Source: Bacillus sp. sid0103 (GTDB lineage Bacteria > Bacillota > Bacilli > Bacillales_B > DSM-18226). Taken from it: a stretch of 64,000 nucleotides of DNA. The notes beneath the pieces were generated by a model that saw nothing but the letters and a program-made list of their open reading frames with translations, made no database searches and was not told the DNA's origin. The stretch covers positions 62,001-126,000 of the forward strand of contig NZ_JAHUWN010000019.1 in the NCBI RefSeq assembly GCF_019219025.1, given 5' to 3'. Shown piece after piece: positions 54,243 through 61,147 of this stretch. The position numbers and the translations under genes were made by a program. The stretch's first letter is position 1; the number at the start of each line of letters is the position of its first letter.

Positions 54243-54289
54243 TATAATCAAACTATATTGTCCTTCTAGTACAATATAGTTTGATTATA
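54243..54289. promoter_or_regulatory. 19-bp perfect inverted repeat upstream of the GntR gene
   Basis: TATAATCAAACTATATTGT (54243-54261) pairs perfectly with 54271-54289 around a 9-nt loop. The left arm begins with a TATAAT that could be a -10, with TTTACA (54222-54227) 15 bp upstream. No T-run follows, so an operator or 5' hairpin of the regulator gene is more likely than a terminator. Confidence 0.65.
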
Positions 54290-54335
54290 CTTTTAAGTAA
54301 TTTCTAAATTGGACTAAAGGTAAAGGAAGATTATT

Positions 54336-54989
54336 ATGCGAAAATTGAAATCTGCTGGTTCGTTATCTGATCAAGCGTATGATGTTATAAAAAATGCCAT
54401 TATCAATAATGAAATAAAACCTTTGGAATATTTAACAGAAGAGCAATTAGCCGAAAACCTCGGGATAAGCCGAACTCCGATCCGAACCGCCCTAAAAAAG
54501 CTCGTCTATGAAGGTCTGGTTGAAATGGAATCATCCAAACAAACAAGAGTTCGAATGATCTCTGTGGAGGAAGCGCGGGAGTACCAGGTTTTAAGAGAAA
54601 CGTTGGAACCTCTAGCCGCAAAACTTGCCTGCTTAAACATTGATGAAGAGCAATTAGCATTTTTAAAAGATATTTGTCATCAACAGCGTGAAAGTATCGT
54701 GGAAAAAGATTTTAGTCAATTTATTAATTTGGACACCCAATTTCATATCTATCTCGCGGAGTTCACCAATAACCATAAATTAATAGAATTTATTAATTCT
54801 CTTCGCACCCAGATGCAAAGGTATCTCATTCTAACAAATACGCTACAAGCCAGTGCGTCAGAAGCTCTTCAAGAACATCTTCAAATAATTGATGCTCTTG
54901 AAAGGAAAAACCCAGAAGAAGCAGCTGAATGTATGGGCATTCATGTGAAAAATGTATCCAATCGATTTGGTCTTACACTTTTAAAATAA
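54336..54989 (+). CDS. GntR family regulator with FCD effector domain
   Basis: A 217-residue repressor. The N-terminal winged helix (LTEEQLAENLGISRTPIRTA, residues 28-47) is followed by an all-helical FCD ligand domain with metal-binding histidines (DTQFHIYLAE; later EHLQIIDAL and MGIHVKN). FCD regulators respond to small organic acids. The shared site TATTGTATACAAATACAA before the first gene (50612) and before the M20 gene (55080) fits FCD-family operators, so this protein likely controls the whole block 50578-56783. Confidence 0.9.
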   Translation: MRKLKSAGSLSDQAYDVIKNAIINNEIKPLEYLTEEQLAENLGISRTPIRTALKKLVYEGLVEMESSKQTRVRMISVEEAREYQVLRETLEPLAAKLACLNIDEEQLAFLKDICHQQRESIVEKDFSQFINLDTQFHIYLAEFTNNHKLIEFINSLRTQMQRYLILTNTLQASASEALQEHLQIIDALERKNPEEAAECMGIHVKNVSNRFGLTLLK

Positions 54990-55052
54990 AAAAATGTATG
55001 GGGTTAAGCGCTCTAGTAGGATGACATGTTACTGGAGCTTCTTTAACTCATA

Positions 55053-55097
55053 TTTACTAATAAATATTTTTTTAAATAGTATTGTATACAAATACAA
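55053..55097 (+). promoter_or_regulatory. Promoter of the M20 gene with the same GntR-type operator
   Basis: TTTACT (55053-55058), 18 bp, TAGTAT (55077-55082). TATTGTATACAAATACAA (55080-55097) overlaps the -10. Confidence 0.72.
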
Positions 55098-55139
55098 GTA
55101 CGAGAGCGATATTTTATTAAAAGGGGATGACGTAAGCAA

Positions 55140-56783
55140 ATGATGGTAAAGGAAAGTAAATGGCAAACAAAAAATCAATTATTGGACTCACTCTGTGAAC
55201 TTGTTGAGATTCCAAGTGTGACACATAGTATCGGCGAAATCAAAGTGGCGGAATATGTTGAAAAAAAGCTTCGTGAACTTCCTTACTTTCAAACGAATAA
55301 AGAGCATTTAACTCTTCATACAACAGAGGATGATCGTAAATTTGTTACGGCTCTCGTAAAAAAAGGGACGAATGAAAAAAGAACCGTGATTCTTGTCAGT
55401 CATTTTGATGTAGTGGGTGTAGAGGATTATGGTCATTGGCAGGAATATGCTTTTAATCCGAAAAAATTAACAGAGTTATTTTATGAAAATAAGAATCATA
55501 TGTCTAAAGAGGTTCAAAAGGACTTAGAAAATGGAAATTGGTTGTTCGGCAGGGGAACGATGGATATGAAGTGCGGTTTAGCCCTGCATATGTCCCTCAT
55601 CGAAGAGGCATGTTCCGGATCATTTGATGGTAATTTATTGCTTTTAACGGTTTGTGATGAAGAAGTGAATTCTGTTGGGATGCGTAATGCGGCACCGGTT
55701 CTATTGGAAATGGCGAAGCAGCATAATCTTGAATACAAAGCGTGTTTAAACTCAGAGCCAATGTTTGCACGCTATCCAGGAGATGAGAATCAATATATCT
55801 ATTCCGGTTCAATTGGTAAGATTTTACCTGGGTTTCTCTGCTACGGTAAGGAAACACATGTGGGTGAGCCTTTCTCAGGACTAAATGGGAATTATATGGC
55901 CTCATTACTAACAAATGAGTTAGAGTTGAACACAGAATATTGTGAAGTTGTTGAAGGTGAGGTCACTCCTCCTCCAACAAATCTGATCCAAAAAGACTTA
56001 AAAAAAGAATACAATGTGCAAATCCCTCATCGCGCGGTTACCATGTTTAACATGTTTATTATGGAACGATCAATGAATGAAGTCGTTGAACGCCTAAGGG
56101 AAAGTGCCGAAAAAGTCGCTCGGAAAATTGAACACGGGTACGAAAAAAGAGCAACTCATTTTTCGACACTAGGAAATTCTACACCACATGAAGTTTCTGT
56201 AAAGGTTTATCAGTTTGATGAATTATTACGTTATGCAATCGAAACCTATGGAAAAGAAAAAGTCGATATTATTCAAACGAATGTCATAAGAAGTAGAGGA
56301 TCGAAGGACGACCGCGACCTGACCATTCACCTGGTGGATGAACTGTCTATCCTTTGTAAAGAGTTATCACCAATGATTGTCCTATTCTTTGCTCCGCCTT
56401 ATTACCCGGCGGTAAACTCTCGAAACCACCCGCGTATTAGACGTGTAGTGGATCATATCATTGGGTATGCCAAAAACACGTATCATATCGAGCTTAAAAA
56501 ACAAAATTATTTTGCTGGTTTATCGGACTTAAGTTATGTAAGTTTAGATAAACCTGCTTCAAGCCTTGGGGACCTCACCGCTAACATGCCTCTTTGGGGT
56601 AAGGGATATAGTGTTCCTTTAGATGTATTAGAGAGTCTAAACATTCCTGTACTCAACCTAGGTCCTGTTGGAAAGGATGCTCATAAATGGACGGAACGAT
56701 TAGATGTTGACAATGCTTTCGGAGCTTTAAGAGATATGCTTTCTATTACAGTTAATCAATTATTAGCAGGGGATAACGAATAA
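55140..56783 (+). CDS. M20 family metallohydrolase, RocB-like
   Basis: A 547-residue M20/M25/M40 family enzyme with the dinuclear zinc site: VSHFDVV (His, Asp), GRGTMDMKCG, and CDEEVNSVGM (catalytic Glu-Glu). Length and the GHWQEYAFNP and LFGRGTMDMK segments resemble RocB, an arginine-utilisation protein of unknown reaction. It probably cleaves an N-acyl, N-carbamoyl or peptide bond of an imported amino-acid derivative, consistent with the neighbouring transporter and aminotransferase. The ribosome site AAGGGG is ~13 bp from ATG, slightly long. It has its own promoter with the GntR-type operator. Confidence 0.82.
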   Translation: MMVKESKWQTKNQLLDSLCELVEIPSVTHSIGEIKVAEYVEKKLRELPYFQTNKEHLTLHTTEDDRKFVTALVKKGTNEKRTVILVSHFDVVGVEDYGHWQEYAFNPKKLTELFYENKNHMSKEVQKDLENGNWLFGRGTMDMKCGLALHMSLIEEACSGSFDGNLLLLTVCDEEVNSVGMRNAAPVLLEMAKQHNLEYKACLNSEPMFARYPGDENQYIYSGSIGKILPGFLCYGKETHVGEPFSGLNGNYMASLLTNELELNTEYCEVVEGEVTPPPTNLIQKDLKKEYNVQIPHRAVTMFNMFIMERSMNEVVERLRESAEKVARKIEHGYEKRATHFSTLGNSTPHEVSVKVYQFDELLRYAIETYGKEKVDIIQTNVIRSRGSKDDRDLTIHLVDELSILCKELSPMIVLFFAPPYYPAVNSRNHPRIRRVVDHIIGYAKNTYHIELKKQNYFAGLSDLSYVSLDKPASSLGDLTANMPLWGKGYSVPLDVLESLNIPVLNLGPVGKDAHKWTERLDVDNAFGALRDMLSITVNQLLAGDNE

Positions 56784-56884
56784 ATTTTTGAAGGGACCAT
56801 GTGGACGGTTCTTATGGCAGCAATAACCTAATTAAAAACCATTAGAACCGTCCCTGTTGAACTCTTTTTAGAAGAGGCATTATT

Positions 56885-57195
56885 GGAGACAACCGTCGAC
56901 CTTATTTTCAGGTATCTGAAGGGATCAATTCAGGATTGGTGCATGTTGAGACTGCTTTTAATCAAACGTTTGGATAGTTTCGAAAAAATGTGGTTTTAGT
57001 AGAATAATAGAAGTTTGCGAGAAACCCACCATAGTTTGTAGAAAGGTGGGTTATTTCCTGCGGAATTATTAAATGCCTTTCGACATTCTTCGTGCTAACT
57101 TTACAGGAGAAATCCATTCATATCAGTACTTGTGGCAGTTTTAAACAAACGTTTGAATAGTATACGCTATATGGTATTTAGTCGAAAGGGTGTAT
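56885..57195. repeat. Dispersed ~310-bp element, copy 3
   Basis: TCGAC at 56896, TCGACA at 57080, CAAACGTTTG at 56943-56952 and 57146-57155. Stem AACCCACC with GGTGGGTT, i.e. the pair that is T-A in copy 1 and T-G in copy 2 is C-G here. Confidence 0.8.
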
Positions 57196-57246
57196 CATCT
57201 CTATTTCATAATTTGGGTGCCCGACACCTCAAATTTAATATAGTAT

Positions 57247-57274
57247 AAAGGACAAACCAGATTTGTCCTTTTTT
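57247..57274 (+). terminator. Isolated terminator hairpin
   Basis: AAAGGACAAA pairs with TTTGTCCTTT, followed by more T. No gene directly upstream except the M20 gene ~460 bp away. Confidence 0.7.
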
Positions 57275-57363
57275 AGTGTGCCAGGCATGTTCATTAACTA
57301 GACGGTGCAAGTTTAGACTGAAAAAAAGTCCCCAGCAGGATAGAGTATATATCGAAGATGGTT

Positions 57364-57407
57364 GGGGTCAGTCCCCCGTTGCTTTACTGCAGCGGGGGAC
57401 TGACCCC
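57364..57407. repeat. GGGGTCAGTCCCC hairpin
   Basis: GGGGTCAGTCCCCCG pairs with CGGGGGACTGACCCC; of a type seen repeatedly between genes in Bacillaceae. Confidence 0.75.
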
Positions 57408-57441
57408 TTGAACTTGTCGTTTTACGTCGAAATGTAAAGCT

Positions 57442-57469
57442 TTTACAATTATTTAAATAATGCTACTAT
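57442..57469 (+). promoter_or_regulatory. Promoter of the c-di-GMP riboswitch transcript
   Basis: TTTACA (57442-57447), 16 bp, extended -10 TGC TACTAT (57464-57469). Confidence 0.6.
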
Positions 57470-57493
57470 TTAGTTGGGATTTTATTCAATATC

Positions 57494-57581
57494 TGATAAA
57501 GGCAAACCTATTGAAAAGTAGGGACGCAAAGTCACAGATCTAGTGTAAAGCTATGATGGCTGGACTGCCGGATTTAATCGT
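57494..57581 (+). ncRNA. Cyclic di-GMP-I (GEMM) riboswitch aptamer
   Basis: The conserved core is present in order: GGCAAACC (57501-57508), a short GAAA-capped helix, GGGACGCAAAG (57521-57531), a second arm, and GGCTGGACTGCCGG (to 57571), closed by a weak outer helix (GATAAA with TTTAATC). This is the GEMM motif that binds c-di-GMP. It is preceded by a good promoter and followed within 21 nt by a small ORF and a terminator. Confidence 0.88.
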
Positions 57582-57601
57582 TCAAAAGGGAGTTGTTCAA
57601 T

Positions 57602-57709
57602 TTGAATTTTAAATACATCCTGTGTTTCTTTCGCAGGCGACATAAGTATAGTTATTACACTAGTAAATGCATCAGATGTGGAAAGCTAAGCAGCAATAAC
57701 TATCATTGA
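57602..57709 (+). CDS. 35-residue peptide downstream of the c-di-GMP riboswitch
   Basis: Starts TTG nine bases after GGGAG and codes for 35 residues: a hydrophobic/basic start (MNFKYILCFFRRHKYS) and a C-terminal CIRCGK zinc-knuckle-like motif. It is the only ORF between the riboswitch and the terminator that ends the transcript. Some short phage-type DUF1660 proteins have a similar HK...C-CGK arrangement, but the match is too short to claim. Either it is the regulated product, or the RNA acts without it. Confidence 0.45.
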   Translation: MNFKYILCFFRRRHKYSYYTSKCIRCGKLSSNNYH

Positions 57710-57735
57710 ACCTTGAGACCTAGGGTTCTTTTTTT
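57708..57735 (+). terminator. Terminator of the riboswitch transcript
   Basis: GAACC(T) pairs with (A)GGGTTC across a ~10-nt loop, followed by eight T. Confidence 0.75.
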
Positions 57736-57863
57736 GTTCTAGAAAACAGGAAAACCCGTAGCCAAAGGGTGGTTTGGACGCACCAGTGGCACACAATAGG
57801 GACCGGTTCTTTTGTTTGCAAAATCTTTAATTATTAACCATGCGCAGCTGTGGTGTGTGGGAG

Positions 57864-58742
57864 TTATCTGCCACAAGCAGGACACTCCATTATATCGCCT
57901 TCGGAAACTGGTTTTGCTGTATTCATATTAGCAAATGAGTAGCTTGCCATGGTTTGAATATCGCTGTATTTTGACCTTTTATTGGTCTTCATGACAACGG
58001 AGATGACTTCTTTGTTTCCTTTTTTTAAATATTCTACTAGTGTATGTTGAGCAGCATTTGTAAACCCAGGTTTACCAGCAATGACGTTCGGCTGGCTCTG
58101 AATATTAATCAAATTTCTAATGTTTTTTTCCTGTCTACTTGTTTTAATAGTAGTCGTTTGGGTAGACATAACCTCTAAAATGGAGGGATGTTTAATAGCT
58201 TCTTTTGTAATAAGGGCCATATCGTAAGGAGTTGTGAAATGGTTTGGATCATGAAGACCATTGGGTGTAACGAAATGGGTGTTCTTCAAGCTCCATTGTT
58301 TGACCTTCTGATTCATCAGTTCGGCGAATCCTTCTTCGCTACCTGCCACGTTTTCCGCAATCGTAACAGCCACATCATTCGCACTTAACATAATTAAAGC
58401 TTTCATCGCGTCTTGTTTAGAAATCATTTCTCCTGTTGTAAGCCCCAAACAGATACATTCTTGATTGGCCGCATTGGGGCTAACTGTTAACATTTCGCCA
58501 TCTTCGATTCGTTCATCTAATATAGTAGCCGTTAACACTTTCGTCATACTCGCAGGATATGCTTTTGCATGGGCTTTTTTGTTGTAAAGAATCTCGCCTG
58601 TAACGGCATCAATCGTGACTCCAAACTCACCCACAATTTGTGGTGCTTTTATCTCCGCCGTACTGACCTCCTTTGATAGGATTCCACTCGATATCAAAAT
58701 CACTAACAAAGTTGTTGTAACGATTTTCCCGATGTTTGACAT
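57864..58742 (-). CDS. D-alanyl-D-alanine carboxypeptidase-like protein (S11)
   Basis: A 292-residue secreted penicillin-binding protein of the DacF/PBP5 type. A signal peptide spans about 1-28. The active-site tetrad SMTK (S65, K68) and SAN (120-122) are intact, but the third motif, normally KTG, reads KPG (224-226) in AGKPGFTN. The protein is shorter than typical PBP5 and ends with CPACGR, a stray zinc-knuckle-like CxxC, in place of the usual C-terminal domain and amphipathic anchor. ATG at 58742 is preferred because GGGGG lies upstream; a TTG at 58766 is in frame. Converges with the riboswitch transcript. Confidence 0.85.
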   Translation of the reverse strand: MSNIGKIVTTTLLVILISSGILSKEVSTAEIKAPQIVGEFGVTIDAVTGEILYNKKAHAKAYPASMTKVLTATILDERIEDGEMLTVSPNAANQECICLGLTTGEMISKQDAMKALIMLSANDVAVTIAENVAGSEEGFAELMNQKVKQWSLKNTHFVTPNGLHDPNHFTTPYDMALITKEAIKHPSILEVMSTQTTTIKTSRQEKNIRNLINIQSQPNVIAGKPGFTNAAQHTLVEYLKKGNKEVISVVMKTNKRSKYSDIQTMASYSFANMNTAKPVSEGDIMECPACGR

Positions 58743-58991
58743 GATGATGTACCCCCAGTTTGACAATCCTTGATGCTTTCCACATTTATATAACTGATAG
58801 TATTCGTTTTATTTTGTTCCATTTTTACCAGAATTAATTCCGTTTTTTTTTGTGGTAATAGCCACCGCCTAATGGTAAACGGTAAGGTTTCCTTTCGCAG
58901 GAATCATTTGTACTCCGTCCTCTACCGAGCAGGCAAAACTTTTCAACTATTGATAAATTATGGACGTCAAAAATAGGATTTGTTAATGCCC

Positions 58992-59023
58992 AAAAAAGAC
59001 ATTCAAACTAGAATGTCTTTTTT
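58992..59023. terminator. Strong hairpin terminator without an adjacent gene
   Basis: AAAAAAGACATTC pairs with GAATGTCTTTTTT around a 6-nt loop. It is symmetrical and could act in both directions; no gene lies directly beside it. Confidence 0.8.
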
Positions 59024-59048
59024 GCTAAAAGATTATTGCTTTTTTTGA

Positions 59049-59122
59049 TTCGCTGATAAAATTGCAGATTCGCTGATAAACTCACGATATTCGCTGATAA
59101 ACTTACTAAATCCGCTGATAGA
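59049..59122. repeat. 20-21-bp array, TTCGCTGATAAA type, four units
   Basis: Units begin at 59049, 59069, 59090 and 59111; the last is degenerate (TCCGCTGATA). Confidence 0.85.
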
Positions 59123-59136
59123 TCAGATTAATTCTC

Positions 59137-59173
59137 TAATAAGGTGTGATTTTACACCTTATTATGACTTTTT
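59137..59173 (+). terminator. Perfect 11-bp hairpin with nearby T-run
   Basis: TAATAAGGTGT pairs with ACACCTTATTA around a 6-nt loop; TTTTT follows four bases later. Confidence 0.6.
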
Positions 59174-59430
59174 AGGAGATAGAAAGTGGTTAAAATCTCA
59201 AGATTACTTAGCACATCTTTTGATTCTTTTAAATCGCCTGTTGTTATGACTTCGAGAGGAGGTGATATTCCTGGATGCTTTCTTGGAATCCTAGAGAAAT
59301 ACTAACATTCATTTTCAATTGTTCAGCTTAACCATTGTGTGCGTTACGTATGGGTGAGTATGAAGTCAAGCTACTATCTTAATCAATTCCGCTGTCTGTG
59401 CGTTGCTTTGAAAAAGTGTTGCTTCTTCAA

Positions 59431-59535
59431 TTCGCCCATTGAAACACTAGATTCGCCCATAAAAGCCCAAAATTCGCTCATTTTGACCCCAGATTCGCTC
59501 ATTTAACCTGAAAATTCGCCCATTAAATAGATAAA
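59431..59535. repeat. 21-bp array, TTCGCYCATT type, five units (copy B)
   Basis: Units begin at 59431, 59452, 59473, 59494 and 59515. Variable parts match those of the array at 43653 in order, with scattered single-base differences. Confidence 0.88.
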
Positions 59536-59720
59536 CGGTTAAATGCACCCTCCCCAAAATAATGCAAAGGACCCCCGATTCCACTTTATACCCATTTTTT
59601 TGTGAAAAAGACACCCACTCTCGTATAAATTAGGTAGAAATTCGTACATATTCAAAGATTTAGAGCTTCGGATGCATTCATTACAGGAAAATAGTGGCGA
59701 TTTATACGAATTGTAAATCC

Positions 59721-59825
59721 TTATTACATAATTTTGGTCACTTATTACATATCTTACGCGACTTACTACATAATTCAGGACAATTACTACGTATTTCTCG
59801 AAACTTACGACATTTGTTGGATATT
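59721..59825. repeat. 21-bp array, TTAYTACAT type, five units
   Basis: TTATTACAT, TTATTACAT, TTACTACAT, TTACTACGT and TTACGACAT begin at 59721, 59742, 59763, 59784 and 59805, exactly 21 bp apart. Confidence 0.85.
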
Positions 59826-59990
59826 AATTGGAAATGACCTCAAACTGGAATCTAGTAGTAGCCACCGAATCTTCTTTCAGCCAGGAGATCATGGCATCAA
59901 AAAATTGTATTACTAGATTCTCTTTTCACCAAGTTTTCACCATTCCCTATTAATATTCAATACATCAGATAACGAAAGGAGATAAACAAG

Positions 59991-60394
59991 ATGAACACAA
60001 AAGTAAAGAAGGGTATTTTCTGGGGAGTCATCGTTGCTTCTACCGTATTGATCATCAACGTACTCCACTTTCTTCTAGGAGGGGGGGCGCTTATGCGAGA
60101 GGCCCAGAAGAACATGGCCCGGGTGGAATGGGTCACCGCGGCGGATTTGGCGGGGGCCGCCAAATGATGAATGGCGCTCACCATGACGGCGGATTCCCTT
60201 GGCTCTTCCTTATTATAGGACTAGCTGTTCTAGTCCTATTAGTAAGATGGTTTAGAAAGAAGTCAAAAGCTTCTTCGATGCAACAGTTTATTAACACTTC
60301 TGTTGTAGGTTCGCCTATACCAGTAACCAATCAACATACAAACATTTTAGATCAATGGGAAAAAAATCTAGTAACAAAAAAGGAGAATGAATAA
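59991..60394 (+). pseudogene. Two-helix His/Gly-rich membrane protein, frameshifted at a G7 run
   Basis: ATG at 59991 (ribosome site AAAGGAG) encodes a membrane helix (about 8-32, KKGIFWGVIVASTVLIINVL). At seven consecutive G (60081-60087) the frame is lost, and as read it ends after 58 residues. With eight G the protein would continue as GAYARGPEEHGPGGMGHRGG, a second helix (WLFLIIGLAVLVLLV) and a soluble tail, 134 residues in all, ending just before pspA. Two helices joined by a His/Gly-rich loop are seen; the function is unknown. Causes could be a sequencing error, phase variation or slippage during translation. Confidence 0.7.
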
Positions 60395-60395
60395 C

Positions 60396-61073
60396 ATGGG
60401 CATTTTTAAAAGATTAAAGACGATTACAATGGCGGAGATTAACGGGCTTTTAGACGGTATTGAAGATCCGATTGCGATGTTAAATGAATATTCTAGGGAA
60501 ATGGAACAGGAAATTGCCAAAGGTCAGAAAGCTTTAGCAAGGCAAATTTTTGTAGAGAAAAAACAAGAAGGACTTATTTCTGAAATCAAATCGTTGGTGG
60601 ACAAGCGTACTCGTCAGGCGAAACTGGCGATTGAGCAAGGTGACGAGGCAATGGCAAAACTTGCCGTGCAAGAAAAGCTCAACAAAGAAAACGAGTTACA
60701 ACTTTATGTGGACCAATTAGCGTCGATTAAAGGACAAACCCAAGTCCTCATCGAAAAATTGGACCAGCTGAAGGAAACATATAATCAAATGCAACAAAAG
60801 AAAATCTTGTTAGCATCACGTGCGAATGTCGCTCAGTCGATGAAACAAATTCAAAAAGTAACGGTTTCATTCAATACGGATGATATTGCAAGAGGAGTGG
60901 CCCGTGCCGAAGAGAGAATCTTAATGATGGAAGCGGAGGTACAGGCAGGAAATCAGTTTGCGACTCCGTTAGCTCAGTTTGATGCGGCATACAATAGCTA
61001 TGTGAGCGAGGAAGAGCTCAGTAAGGAACTTGAAAAGTTAAAGAATGAAAAAGAAAAAGTGGCCGCATTATAA
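60396..61073 (+). CDS. pspA: PspA/IM30 (Vipp1) family membrane-stress protein
   Basis: A 225-residue, almost wholly helical coiled-coil protein. The amphipathic N-terminal helix (MGIFKRLKTITMAEINGLLD) binds membranes. PspA proteins form oligomers that guard membrane integrity under envelope stress. ATG at 60396 is preferred (AGGAG 10 bp upstream); an ATG at 60387 is too close to the ribosome site. It overlaps or abuts the frameshifted membrane-protein gene and is followed by an M50B-like gene, so the three form an operon distinct from the liaIH type of Bacillus subtilis. Confidence 0.9.
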   Translation: MGIFKRLKTITMAEINGLLDGIEDPIAMLNEYSREMEQEIAKGQKALARQIFVEKKQEGLISEIKSLVDKRTRQAKLAIEQGDEAMAKLAVQEKLNKENELQLYVDQLASIKGQTQVLIEKLDQLKETYNQMQQKKILLASRANVAQSMKQIQKVTVSFNTDDIARGVARAEERILMMEAEVQAGNQFATPLAQFDAAYNSYVSEEELSKELEKLKNEKEKVAAL

Positions 61074-61147
61074 TTCAGGGGGAGAGGAGCACCACCATCT
61101 AGGATGGGTGCTTCTCTTCCTATCTGGCTCAGAGAGGAGGAGTGACA

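Larger units (their letters stand above)
56784..57420. other. Repeat-rich spacer after the M20 gene
   Basis: Contains a GGACGGTTCT/AGAACCGTCC dyad (56802-56854), the third copy of the dispersed element (56885-57195), a terminator-like hairpin (57247-57274) and a GGGGTCAGTCCCC dyad (57364-57407). No gene is visible. Confidence 0.65.
58743..59990. other. 1.25-kb spacer with terminators and three 21-bp arrays
   Basis: Holds two hairpin terminators (58992-59023; 59137-59173), the arrays at 59049, 59431 and 59721, and an inverted repeat GAATCTAGTA/TACTAGATTC near 59850-59921. A full ribosome site AGGAGGTGAT (59257-59266) precedes only an 18-codon ORF (59275-59331). No real gene could be supported. 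Confidence 0.6.

Noticed and set aside
59734..59916. Plus-strand open frame over the TTAYTACAT array
   Set aside because: It consists of heptad repeats caused by the 21-bp pitch, has no ribosome site and ends in unrelated sequence.
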